Below are positions 1 through 6,939 of a DNA stretch of 20,976 bases, piece after piece. Position 1 is the stretch's first letter, and each line of letters begins with the position of its first letter. The DNA is from Deinococcus sp045062605. Its GTDB lineage: Bacteria > Deinococcota > Deinococci > Deinococcales > Deinococcaceae. The DNA is taken from the NCBI RefSeq assembly GCF_045062605.1, contig NZ_JBJGDW010000062.1:1-20976 (forward strand), in the 5' to 3' direction. The notes under the pieces are model-generated. The model worked only from the letters and a program-made list of their open reading frames with translations, had not been told where the DNA came from and made no database searches. The position numbers were made by a program, and so were the translations under genes.

Positions 1-2
1 TC

Positions 3-89
3 AACCGACTGTTGCATCTGTTCTCGAAGAACGCCGAATTTCTGCACCAGCACGGCTATTCACTTCGCTATGCAAGGCGCAACTCCTGA
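3..89 (+). CDS. C-terminal end of an unrecognised protein (cut by window edge)
   Basis: An open frame enters from the left edge and stops at the TGA at 87-89, giving 28 residues that end in a basic tail (LRYARRNS). The residues visible (aromatic, His and Arg rich: NAEFLHQHGYSLRYARR) look protein-like, whereas the other two forward frames look random. I do not recognise the family. A transposase C-terminus is possible, given the gene-poor DNA that follows, but no terminal inverted repeat is visible. Too short for a functional call. Confidence 0.35.
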   Translation, partial: NRLLHLFSKNAEFLHQHGYSLRYARRNS

Positions 90-260
90 GTTATAAGTTT
101 AGTGGTGGGACTGCAAGAGCAGGGTTGGATCACGCGGAGCAAAGCGTTCTTGGACAGCTATTTAGCTTTCTGGACACGTAATAACGGTTTTGGAAGAGAC
201 TGGGAAGGTAGGTGCCGAGTCTACTCTCATCTCATGAAGTCCACTTTGTGTTGAAAAAAG

Positions 261-293
261 TTGACATCAAGAGTTTGTACAAGAGTTTATATT
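261..293 (+). promoter_or_regulatory. Candidate sigma-70 promoter with direct repeats
   Basis: A perfect -35 box TTGACA (261-266) is followed by AT-rich DNA containing TTTATA (286-291, spacer 19) and TATATT (288-293, spacer 21). Both spacers are longer than the ideal 17. Two direct copies of AAGAGTTT start 12 bp apart (269-276 and 281-288) and fill the spacer, the kind of spacing seen for tandem activator or repressor half-sites. No convincing gene starts just downstream. Confidence 0.4.
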
Positions 294-610
294 GGTAGCT
301 TTGTCTCGCACACTCCCCCCGAATACAGCACAGCCCCCACACAGGCAGGGCAGACCGCGATAGCCCTTTTCCTCATCAGGGCATTAGACAACTTTTCGCC
401 GCTCTAGCGTTGCCCAGTCCAGAGCTTGACGCCGGTTACCAGCCAGTAATGGATGAAACCAAAGGGGTGGGTGGAAATTCTGATCGGGGGTTCCTGCCCA
501 CTAAATGTGCGCCCAGTCCTCATGCAGACTCCGATTGGATCGTTTGCAACACGATGGAAATCCGAGCGGACGTGAGGAGAAGAAGGATGGGTTCTGGGCG
601 TGGAATTGAC

Positions 611-657
611 GAATCGGCGCTTTCCCGGTTTGTTAATGAAATAGACGGAATCCGTAT
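611..657 (-). repeat. Inverted copy of the ATACGGATTCC intergenic repeat
   Basis: Read on the minus strand from 657, the sequence starts ATACGGATTCCGT, continues with a T-rich stretch, then GGGAAAGCGCCGATTC at the far end. The copy at 12148-12194 has the same two end blocks (ATACGGATTCC and GGGACAGCGCCGATTC) at the same overall length of 47 bp. The middle is diverged. This is the third well-supported member of the family in this window, and the only well-matched one in this orientation. Confidence 0.65.
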
Positions 658-753
658 CGTATCGGCCCAGTGCTTATGTCCACCCAGTACCCCGCACTGC
701 ACAAATGTTTTATTAAGGCTCCGGGTCACTCTCTCCGTTACGCTTTCTAACAA

Positions 754-841
754 CGAGGGAGTAGCCACCTGCAAACGTAGGGGGAATGCGTCGTCAATAC
801 GGGCTAAAAATCCCGGTGCATTCCAGAAACGGCGAGACTCG
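754..841 (+). ncRNA. yybP-ykoY (manganese-sensing) riboswitch aptamer
   Basis: The two signature loops of the yybP-ykoY class are present: GGGAGTAGCC (757-766) and CGTCAATACGGG (792-803), plus the conserved GCGAGAC (832-838) before the closing strand. The helices can be drawn: P1 CGAG 754-757 with CTCG 838-841; a first arm CCTGC-AAAC-GTAGG around 769-782; a second arm GGAATGC 783-789 with GCATTCC 818-824, enclosing CGGG 800-803 with CCCG 812-815. Members of this class bind Mn2+ between the two docked loops and commonly switch on Mn exporters, including TerC-type genes. It sits directly upstream of terC, which fits. The class assignment is by recalled consensus, not by a covariance model. Confidence 0.93.
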
Positions 842-859
842 GCACGCGAAGGCGTGCCG
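840..859 (+). promoter_or_regulatory. Stable hairpin between aptamer and expression platform
   Basis: CGGCACGC (840-847), loop GAAG, GCGTGCCG (852-859): an 8-bp perfect GC-rich stem immediately after the aptamer. No U-run follows, so it is not an intrinsic terminator. It probably insulates the aptamer from the ribosome-binding-site switch downstream; its first base pairs compete with the closing strand of P1. Confidence 0.6.
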
Positions 860-880
860 GGTCGTTCTCTGCGCTCCCGG

Positions 881-919
881 CCATCTCCCTCACAGGGTGT
901 CTTCCGTGCAAGGAGATGG
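881..919 (+). promoter_or_regulatory. Anti-Shine-Dalgarno helix of the terC riboswitch
   Basis: CCATCTCC (881-888) is exactly complementary to GGAGATGG (912-919), which contains the terC ribosome binding site AAGGAG (910-915). The 8-bp helix has a 23-nt loop and would block translation. The same strand, CTCCCT (885-890), is also complementary to AGGGAG (756-761) in the aptamer, a possible alternative pairing that would free the ribosome site. This supports translational rather than transcriptional control. The sequence pairings are direct; the switching mechanism is inferred. Confidence 0.7.
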
Positions 920-921
920 AC

Positions 922-1941
922 ATGGATTCTTCCTTTCTAACGGCGACTGAGTGGCTGGGCAAACCCGCGTGGATGTGGGTCATGTTCCTGGCGGTGGTGA
1001 TCGCCCTGATGGCCTTTGACCTGGGTGTGCTGGAAAAATGGCGCAAGCGCACACTGGCCCCCGACGACGACGGCGTGATGGGCGTGGGCCAGAGCCTGTG
1101 GCTGTCGGCCTTCTATATCAGCATCGCGCTGCTTTACGGGTTGTGGGTGTGGCTGACGCTGGGCCGCGAATCGGGCATCGAGTTCTACACCGGCTTCGCG
1201 CTGGAAAAGGCGCTAGCGCTGGACAACGTGTTCGTGATCAGCCTGATCTTCGCCTTCTTCGCCATTCCGCTGAAGTTGCAGCGGCGCGTGCTGCTGTGGG
1301 GCATCATCGGCGTGATCGTCCTGCGGGCCATCATGATCGGGCTGGGCACCGCGCTGGTCACGCAGTTCGACTGGGTGCTGTGGATTTTCGGCGCGTTCCT
1401 GCTGTTCACCGGCATCAAGATGCTCAGGGACGGCGACGCCGAACATGACTTTTCCAGCAACAAGCTGCTGATCTGGATGAAAAAGCGGCTGCGGATCACC
1501 GACGAGTTGCACGGCGAGCGTTTCATCATCAAAATGGATGTGGGCGGCAAGATCAGGACCTTTGCCACGCCGCTGTTGCTGGCGCTGGTCATGGTGGAAA
1601 CTGCCGACGTGGTGTTTGCGGTAGACAGCATCCCGGCCATCTTCGCCATCACGCAGGACCCGTTTATCGTCTACACCTCCAACATCTTTGCCATCCTGGG
1701 ACTGCGGGCGCTGTACTTTGCGCTGGCGGCGGCGGTTCACCGCTTCAAGTACCTTCAGCCTGCGCTGTCGCTGGTGCTGGTTTTCATCGGCCTCAAGATC
1801 TTTTACTCGCAGATCTGGGGCAAGCTGGACCCAGCGATCAGCCTGGGCGTGACCCTGAGCCTGCTGGCCGGGGGCGTGATCGTCAGCCTGATCAAGACCA
1901 AAGAAGAGCCGCCAGTGAACGAGCCGCCCGCCTCGATCTGA
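922..1941 (+). CDS. terC: TerC family integral membrane metal-ion exporter
   Basis: A 339-residue membrane protein of the TerC family with about eight or nine hydrophobic segments. Family landmarks are present: FALEKALALDNVFVISLIF, with acidic residues inside a membrane helix, and the paired VETADVVFAVDSIPAIFAIT motif in the second half, where the Asp/Glu residues are thought to bind metal. TerC/Alx/YkoY proteins export Mn2+ or load it into secreted proteins. I choose the ATG at 922 rather than the one at 916 because AAGGAG (910-915) ends directly against the 916 ATG but lies 6 nt from the 922 ATG. The Mn riboswitch upstream predicts induction by high Mn2+. In Deinococcus, where intracellular Mn protects proteins from oxidation, a regulated Mn exporter would be physiologically important (inference). 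Confidence 0.93.
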   Translation: MDSSFLTATEWLGKPAWMWVMFLAVVIALMAFDLGVLEKWRKRTLAPDDDGVMGVGQSLWLSAFYISIALLYGLWVWLTLGRESGIEFYTGFALEKALALDNVFVISLIFAFFAIPLKLQRRVLLWGIIGVIVLRAIMIGLGTALVTQFDWVLWIFGAFLLFTGIKMLRDGDAEHDFSSNKLLIWMKKRLRITDELHGERFIIKMDVGGKIRTFATPLLLALVMVETADVVFAVDSIPAIFAITQDPFIVYTSNIFAILGLRALYFALAAAVHRFKYLQPALSLVLVFIGLKIFYSQIWGKLDPAISLGVTLSLLAGGVIVSLIKTKEEPPVNEPPASI

Positions 1942-1971
1942 GGCTGACCCTGAACTGAATGGCAAGAAGAA

Positions 1972-1999
1972 GGCGGAAATCCTGATGGGGGTTTCCGCC
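1972..1999 (+). terminator. Hairpin after terC
   Basis: GGCGGAAATCC (1972-1982) pairs with GGGTTTCCGCC (1989-1999), an 11-bp stem with one G-U pair and a 6-nt loop. The following sequence TATCCTTTG is only weakly T-rich. The hairpin ends exactly where the -10 box of the next gene begins, so terminator and promoter are packed together. Confidence 0.6.
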
Positions 2000-2012
2000 T
2001 ATCCTTTGCGCT
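2000..2012 (+). promoter_or_regulatory. Leaderless promoter -10 of the GNAT gene
   Basis: TATCCT (2000-2005) matches the TANNNT -10 pattern and lies 7 nt before the ATG at 2013. No ribosome binding site is present in between, so transcription would start at or next to the A of the start codon. Confidence 0.6.
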
Positions 2013-2447
2013 ATGGAGCTTCGCCTGCTGACCCCCGCAGACCTGCCCGCCGCCGCTCAGACCATCATGGTGACTTTCAATGCCGCGCCGTGGAACGAGG
2101 CGTGGACACTGGGACGTGCTTCTGCCTGCCTGAGCGATCTGCTGGCGACTCCACGGGCTGCGTGTCTGGGGGCGTGGGATGGGGACGAGTGCATGGGAGC
2201 CGTACTGGGCCATGATCTGGTCAACGCCGAGGGGTTATCGCATCGGATCAGCGAGATGTTCGTCCTGCCACTGGCGCAGAGGCGTGGAGTGGGCCGCGCC
2301 CTGCTGACCTGGCATCTAGCAGAGGCGGAAAGCCGGGGCGTGAGCAGCGTGCATCTGCTGACGGTCCGCGATTCTGCTGCCGAAGCGTTCTACTCGAAAC
2401 TGGGTTTCCGCCGTGCCAGGCAGCAGATTATGCTGGTGCGGCCCTGA
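2013..2447 (+). CDS. GNAT family N-acetyltransferase
   Basis: A 144-residue protein with the Gcn5-related fold: MELRLLTPADLP at the start, the acetyl-CoA pyrophosphate-binding signature QRRGVGRALL beginning near residue 89, and the C-terminal FYSKLGF motif (AEAFYSKLGFRRAR). It transfers an acetyl group from acetyl-CoA to an amine, but nothing in sequence or context identifies the substrate. The start is set by the leaderless promoter just upstream; the residues before MELRLL would be non-coding. It is convergent with frnE, with 21 bp between the stop codons. Family call is secure, role unknown. Confidence 0.88.
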   Translation: MELRLLTPADLPAAAQTIMVTFNAAPWNEAWTLGRASACLSDLLATPRAACLGAWDGDECMGAVLGHDLVNAEGLSHRISEMFVLPLAQRRGVGRALLTWHLAEAESRGVSSVHLLTVRDSAAEAFYSKLGFRRARQQIMLVRP

Positions 2448-2466
2448 GGGACTACTGGTAGTCTCA
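2446..2466. terminator. Possible bidirectional terminator between convergent genes
   Basis: TGAG(GG)ACTA, loop CTGG, TAGTCTCA forms an imperfect hairpin spanning the gap between the GNAT and frnE stop codons. It has no clear U-run on either side, so termination activity is uncertain. Confidence 0.4.
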
Positions 2467-2468
2467 GC

Positions 2469-3260
2469 TCAATTCTGGCTTGGCACCGCATTCTGGGGTA
2501 CCGCGCACTGTCCGTCCTCACAGCCCTCAGCGTCATTCTGCGTGCCCAGCAGGGTCAGCGGGGCGGGGTGCGTCTCGGTCCAGACTTGATCGAGTGCGCC
2601 GCGCAATACGTCCGCCCCCTGTGCGCCGCTAATGCCGTATTTGCCGCCCATGACGAAAAACGGCACGCCGCTGATGCCCAGGGCCTGCGCCTGCGCCTCG
2701 TCCTGCCGGACGTCATCGGCATACTGTCCGCTTTCAAGCGCGGTGCGCACCTCTGCCCCGTCCAGACCGATTTGCTGCGCCAGTTCCACCAGCGTCTCGA
2801 CCTTACCCACGTTCTGCCCCTCGGACATATAGGCCAGCAGCAGCCGCTCCTTCATGGCGTCCTGCTGGCTGTGCCCGGCAGCCAGATGAATCAGTTGGTG
2901 GGCCAGAAAGGTGTTGGTCAGGCGCGTGTTCTCGAAGTGGTATTCCAGGCCGTCACCCGCCGCCGCCCCCGTCATGTTGTCCATCATTTCCTGCGCCTGG
3001 GCGGGGGTGCGGCCATATTTGCGGGCCAGGGCGTCGCGCATGGACTGCGGGTTGCTGACGGGCGCGGAGGGATCAAGCTCGAAACTGTGCCACACGACTT
3101 CCACCTCGTCCTTCTGCGGGAAGTCTTGCAGGGCCGTCTCGAAACGCCGCTTGCCGATATAGCACCACGGGCAGGCGATGTCGGACCAGATGTCCACCCG
3201 CAGTTTGCCGGGGGCAGAGGGCGTGAAGGGGTTGGGGGCTGTGGCAGTCATGCCTGTCAT
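2469..3260 (-). CDS. frnE: FrnE-like DsbA family thiol-disulfide oxidoreductase
   Basis: A 263-residue protein of the DsbA/FrnE family (thioredoxin fold with helical insert). The active site is CPWC (C30, C33) in VDIWSDIACPWCYIGKRRFE. The cis-Pro loop is GISGVPFFVM. A second cysteine pair, CEDGQC (C247, C252), forms a CX4C motif near the C-terminus. D. radiodurans FrnE is described with exactly this CxxC plus CX4C layout and acts as a redox-active disulfide isomerase or chaperone in oxidative stress. No signal peptide is visible, so it is probably cytosolic. The start could be 3260 or the ATG at 3251; I keep 3260 because TAAACT (3274-3269 on the minus strand) lies 8 nt before it, fitting a leaderless transcript. 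There is no close operon partner; the gene upstream on the same strand ends 120 bp away. Confidence 0.92.
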   Translation of the reverse strand: MTGMTATAPNPFTPSAPGKLRVDIWSDIACPWCYIGKRRFETALQDFPQKDEVEVVWHSFELDPSAPVSNPQSMRDALARKYGRTPAQAQEMMDNMTGAAAGDGLEYHFENTRLTNTFLAHQLIHLAAGHSQQDAMKERLLLAYMSEGQNVGKVETLVELAQQIGLDGAEVRTALESGQYADDVRQDEAQAQALGISGVPFFVMGGKYGISGAQGADVLRGALDQVWTETHPAPLTLLGTQNDAEGCEDGQCAVPQNAVPSQN

Positions 3261-3268
3261 TCTATCCT

Positions 3269-3274
3269 AGTTTA
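3269..3274 (-). promoter_or_regulatory. Candidate leaderless -10 box of frnE
   Basis: On the minus strand TAAACT is followed by 8 nt and the ATG at 3260. The overlapping TAGGAT (3269-3264) is an alternative box that would serve the second ATG at 3251 with a very short leader. No Shine-Dalgarno sequence is seen for either. Confidence 0.45.
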
Positions 3275-3313
3275 GAAAACAAAGCATGAAATGGCGCACA
3301 AATGCCGGGACTT

Positions 3314-3345
3314 ATGCGGATTCCTTCTCCTACCAGTCGGGTTTC
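3314..3345 (+). repeat. Degenerate copy of the ATACGGATTCC repeat
   Basis: ATGCGGATTCC (3314-3324) differs from the repeat core at one base, and a GGG block follows at a shorter distance than in the full copies. It lies in the 120-bp gap between the Excalibur gene and frnE. It is a weak match and could be a decayed family member. Confidence 0.35.
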
Positions 3346-3380
3346 CCAGTTCCTTCATCACTGTTCAACCGGAATCTTTA

Positions 3381-3794
3381 TCAGCGGTCTCCCCGGTCAC
3401 AGGCCACGCTGTTGCGGTTGGAATCCAGCCCGGTGCGGTAGCCCGGTTTGCCCAGCCGGATCGGCACGGCCCCGGCGGCGCGCAGGGCCGCGCAACTGGC
3501 GTAATACACCGTCCCTGTTCCGGTCAGCGCCGAGCTTTTGCTGGTGGGCCGCAGCAGCGAGCGGGCCAGGTAGCCTCCGCGTCCCTGGTAGGTCGTGCGG
3601 CACCAGTCGCCCGTGCAGGCCACCGTCAGCAGCGTGTTTCTGGGCACCACGCGCAGTACCTGACCCTGCGGCGAGGGCAGGCGGCGCAGGTTGGCGTTCG
3701 CGGTGGTGGTGGCTGTGGCAGCGTCGGCCAGCCCCAGAAGTCCCAGTCCTGACAGGCCCAGCACGAGGGTCAGCGCCCTGATCGAAGTTTTCAT
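3381..3794 (-). CDS. Secreted SH3b plus Excalibur domain protein
   Basis: A 137-residue exported protein. Residues 1-25 are a signal peptide (MKTS, a long hydrophobic core, then ADA cleavage site). Residues about 33-85 read as a bacterial SH3-like domain (NLRRLPSPQGQVLRVVPRN, then DWCRTTYQGRGGYLARSLL), a fold usually binding cell-wall peptides. Residues about 97-137 are an Excalibur domain: YYASCAALRAAGAVP, then DSNRNSVACD, an EF-hand-like Ca2+ loop with D124, N126, N128 and D133 and the paired Cys C132. Such proteins are thought to be surface-associated. The start is the ATG at 3794 because the signal peptide begins there; the ribosome site is weak. It is divergent from the DUF1697 gene, with a gap of about 60 bp. 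Confidence 0.85.
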   Translation of the reverse strand: MKTSIRALTLVLGLSGLGLLGLADAATATTTANANLRRLPSPQGQVLRVVPRNTLLTVACTGDWCRTTYQGRGGYLARSLLRPTSKSSALTGTGTVYYASCAALRAAGAVPIRLGKPGYRTGLDSNRNSVACDRGDR

Positions 3795-3852
3795 GGCGTC
3801 AGCCTGACACGTCGCCCGACTTTTCCGATGAGCCGGGTTGAACCTTCAAAAT

Positions 3853-4356
3853 ATGGACATGAAACACGTCGCCCTGCTGCGCGGCATCAATGTCGGCGGT
3901 CACCGCCCGGTCCCCATGTCTGCCCTGTGTGCCACCTTCGAGGGGCTAGGCTCTTCGGAGGTCCAGACCTACATTCAGAGTGGCAACGTGGTCTTCGAGG
4001 CCGATGCGCCAGAGGTGGAGTTGATTGAGGCCGCCATCGAAAAAGAGTTCGGCTTCCGCGTCGATGTCATTCTCCGCAGCGCCGCCAGGTGGTCCAGCCT
4101 GGATGCGCGTAATCCCTACACACAGGAGGCGGACGGTACACGAGTCCACGTCGCCTTTTTGAATACGGTCCCTGATCCGGCCCAGATCGCCACCATCCGC
4201 GCCCGCCCCGGCAATGTCTGGACGGTCAGCGAGCGCGAAGTCTATCTGCACACCCCGGACGGCCTGGGCCAGAGCGGATTGAATCTGGGCCAGCTCAAAC
4301 ACGCCACGGTCCGCAACTGGCGCACGGTGCAGAGGCTGGCGGAACTACTGGGCTGA
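3853..4356 (+). CDS. DUF1697 family protein
   Basis: A protein of about 167 residues with the diagnostic opening VALLRGINVGGHRPVPMSAL and the LNLGQLKHATVRNWRTVQRLAELL ending typical of DUF1697, of which YIQSGNVVF is a second landmark. The family is widespread and uncharacterised; some structures show a ferredoxin-like split fold. Two ATGs, at 3853 and 3859, are in frame; neither has a clear ribosome binding site, and the family usually begins shortly before VALLRG, so 3859 is an equally good start. It lies 54 bp upstream of the TRIC channel gene but that gene has its own promoter-like box, so an operon is not certain. Confidence 0.85.
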   Translation: MDMKHVALLRGINVGGHRPVPMSALCATFEGLGSSEVQTYIQSGNVVFEADAPEVELIEAAIEKEFGFRVDVILRSAARWSSLDARNPYTQEADGTRVHVAFLNTVPDPAQIATIRARPGNVWTVSEREVYLHTPDGLGQSGLNLGQLKHATVRNWRTVQRLAELLG

Positions 4357-4360
4357 ACTG

Positions 4361-4405
4361 GACGGGATAAAGCCAGACGGGATAAAGCCAGACGGGGTAA
4401 AGTCC
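4361..4405 (+). repeat. Three tandem 15-bp repeats in front of the TRIC gene
   Basis: GACGGGATAAAGCCA occurs perfectly at 4361-4375 and 4376-4390 and in diverged form at 4391-4405. The third copy has changed TAAAGC to TAAAGT (4398-4403), which creates a -10-like box 7 nt before the GTG start. The array fills almost the whole gap between the two genes. Confidence 0.85.
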
Positions 4406-4410
4406 GTGGC
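4398..4410 (+). promoter_or_regulatory. Leaderless -10 box of the TRIC channel gene
   Basis: TAAAGT (4398-4403) fits TANNNT and is spaced 7 nt from the GTG at 4411. It is inside the last unit of the 15-bp repeat array; the first two units lack the final T. Confidence 0.5.
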
Positions 4411-5058
<648 letters not shown>

Positions 5059-5149
5059 AGGCTGTGGGACGTGGATTGTGGGCTGTGGGGCAAGTCGTCT
5101 ACCGCGCCGCCTACCGTCTCGCTAATCCTGCTGCGCTAAAACCCTATTC

Positions 5150-6487
5150 ATGATTCATGACTCGCGCATTCAACCCCTGCGGCCCGGCACACCCGGACAG
5201 GGCAGCTTCGTCCTGCTGTGGGTGCAGGCCAGTGTGCGGACCCGCGACAACCACGCGCTGGAATACGCGGTGCGCCGGGCCAACAAACTGGGCTTGCCTG
5301 TGGTGGCTGTCTTCGGCCTGACCCCCGATTACCCGGAGGCCAACGCCCGCCATTTCCAGTATCTGCTGGAAGGCTTGCGGGACCTGCGCGTAAATCTGGC
5401 GGCGCGTGGCATTCCTCTCTCTATCCGCCTGGGCAAGCCGCCCGAAATGGTTCTGGAGACCGCCTGTGAGGGTGCAGCGCTCGTCGTGACTGACGTGGGC
5501 TACATGAACATTCAGCGGGCGTGGCGTGACTGGCTCAAAGCGCAACTCGAAGTTCCCTTCGTGCAAATTGAGTCCGAGGCCGTGATTCCCATCCACACCG
5601 TCAGCGGCAAGCAGGAATACGCGGCGCGGACCATCCGGCCCAAGATTCATCGGCTGTGGCATGACTATCTGGTGCCGCTGGAAGTTCACGAATTGCAGGT
5701 GCAGACGGACGACTGGCAGGCGGGACTGAACGTGGGTGACCCGGCAGCGCTGGTCAAGACCCTGTCCGTCGACCACGGCGTTGCCCCCGGCACCGAGGCG
5801 GGTGGCGAGGACGCGGCGCTGGAGCGGGTATCCGAGTTCATCGAACTGGACCTGGCCCGCTACGATACGCGGCGCAACGATCCCAACGTGGAGGGCAGCA
5901 GCCGCCTGAGCGCGTACCTGCATTACGGCCACCTGTCGCCGCTGACCGCCGCGCTGGCCGCCCGCGAACACGGTGGCCCCGGCGCGGACGCCTTTCTGGA
6001 AGAACTGATCGTGCGCCGCGAGCTGAGCTTCAACCTCTGCACCTTTAACCCGCAGTATGACCAGTATGACGGCCTGCCCGACTGGGCGCGCAAGACGCTG
6101 GAAGAACACGCCGGGGACAGGCGCGAGTACCTGTATACCCGCGAGGAGTTCGACGCTGCCCGGACCCACGATCCGTACTGGAACGCCGCGCAGAATCAGA
6201 TGGTCCGCACCGGGCGGATGCACAACTACATGCGGATGTACTGGGGCAAGAAGATTCTGGAATGGACCCCGGACCCCAGAACCGCCTATGCCGAGATGGT
6301 GTGGCTGAACAACCGCTACGAGCAAGATGGGCGCGACCCCAACAGCTATGCGGGCATGGGCTGGGTGCTGGGGCTGCATGACCGCCCCTGGGCACGCCGC
6401 CCGATTTTCGGCATGGTGCGCTACATGAATGCGGGCGGGCTAAAGCGCAAATTTGATGCGGATGCTTATGCGGCGCGCTGGGCGTGA
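5150..6487 (+). CDS. Class II CPD photolyase
   Basis: A 445-residue DNA photolyase of class II. The N-terminal Rossmann-like domain (about 20-150) begins SFVLLWVQASVRTRDNHALE. The C-terminal FAD-binding helical domain carries the class II hallmark DPYWNAAQNQMV (from residue 341) followed by GRMHNYMRMYWGKKILEW and WVLGLHDRPWARRPIFGMVRYMN. The enzyme uses reduced FAD and blue or near-UV light to split cyclobutane pyrimidine dimers. The start ATG is at 5150; the DNA ahead has no Shine-Dalgarno sequence and only an imperfect -10 (TAAAAC 5137-5142, 7 nt before ATG), so the transcript may also be leaderless. A terminator follows at 6527. A photolyase is a meaningful addition to Deinococcus UV repair; as I recall D. 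radiodurans lacks one. Confidence 0.93.
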   Translation: MIHDSRIQPLRPGTPGQGSFVLLWVQASVRTRDNHALEYAVRRANKLGLPVVAVFGLTPDYPEANARHFQYLLEGLRDLRVNLAARGIPLSIRLGKPPEMVLETACEGAALVVTDVGYMNIQRAWRDWLKAQLEVPFVQIESEAVIPIHTVSGKQEYAARTIRPKIHRLWHDYLVPLEVHELQVQTDDWQAGLNVGDPAALVKTLSVDHGVAPGTEAGGEDAALERVSEFIELDLARYDTRRNDPNVEGSSRLSAYLHYGHLSPLTAALAAREHGGPGADAFLEELIVRRELSFNLCTFNPQYDQYDGLPDWARKTLEEHAGDRREYLYTREEFDAARTHDPYWNAAQNQMVRTGRMHNYMRMYWGKKILEWTPDPRTAYAEMVWLNNRYEQDGRDPNSYAGMGWVLGLHDRPWARRPIFGMVRYMNAGGLKRKFDADAYAARWA

Positions 6488-6524
6488 ACGGTATGGTGAT
6501 CTGATCAACTGGCTTTTCCTTGGT

Positions 6525-6549
6525 CAGGTCCTCACGAGGACCCTGTTTT
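6525..6549 (+). terminator. Rho-independent terminator after the photolyase
   Basis: GGTCCT (6527-6532), loop CACG, AGGACC (6537-6542), then CTGTTTTA. A short GC-rich stem with a T-run, about 40 bp after the photolyase stop codon. Confidence 0.65.
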
Positions 6550-6939
6550 ACGATCAATTAACGAGATCGGCGTCATGCTGCGCGGGTGCCGGGAGAGAGA
6601 AACTGGTGCCGGGACAGAGATGCTGATTCAGAAACAAACAACTCGCCTGAGCATTGCTCGCCGCTCGTGGCCTGTCTCTGCTCTCCCGCCTCTGCTGCTT
6701 CATTCTCAGATCAGCCTGATCAGACTGTGGTCAGCCAGATTCAGGAGAAGTTATGGATCGGCCCGCGCCCCGCGCCTACTCTCTAAGCTCTATTTGAAGC
6801 TCTGTTGGCAAGAGAAACCAGGTTATCCCGATTTTGACCCGAGCCGCTGTACGCAAATCCGCAAAAACAATGTCCTGAACTGTCCCATTCCCCTCGCCTT
6901 CCCACCTCTGAACAGGTCCGTCTCCGCAGGAGTTTCCCT
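6550..6939 (+). promoter_or_regulatory. Upstream region of the polysaccharide operon
   Basis: About 390 bp without a supported gene. It contains a 13-bp palindrome GATCAG-C-CTGATC (6709-6721), immediately followed by more TCAG half-sites (CTGATCA...TGGTCAG), and two TCAGCC copies. GTGCCGGGA occurs twice near 6588-6618, and matching GACAGG/CCTGTC-type segments around 6670-6690 could base-pair. TTGACC occurs at 6834-6839 but I find no well-spaced -10 partner. This is the likely leader and control region for the operon that starts at 6940. Confidence 0.4.

Larger units (their letters stand above)
90..753. other. Gene-poor region between the left-edge gene and the terC riboswitch
   Basis: About 660 bp without a gene I can support. 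It contains the promoter-like site at 261-293, a short GCCCT...AGGGC hairpin near 365-385, and one inverted copy of the ATACGGATTCC repeat at 611-657. A 176-codon open frame crosses it (410-940), but it runs straight through the riboswitch, starts with TTG and has no recognisable protein character, so I do not count it as a gene. Confidence 0.6.

Noticed and set aside
841..858. GC hairpin as an intrinsic terminator of the riboswitch
   Set aside because: No T-run follows, while a perfect anti-Shine-Dalgarno helix lies downstream, so translational control is better supported.
410..940. 176-codon plus-strand open frame before terC
   Set aside because: It starts with TTG, has no family resemblance, and passes through the Mn riboswitch and its expression platform, which explain the conserved sequence there.
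5144..6379. 411-codon minus-strand open frame over the photolyase
   Set aside because: An antisense shadow; the plus strand encodes a complete class II photolyase.
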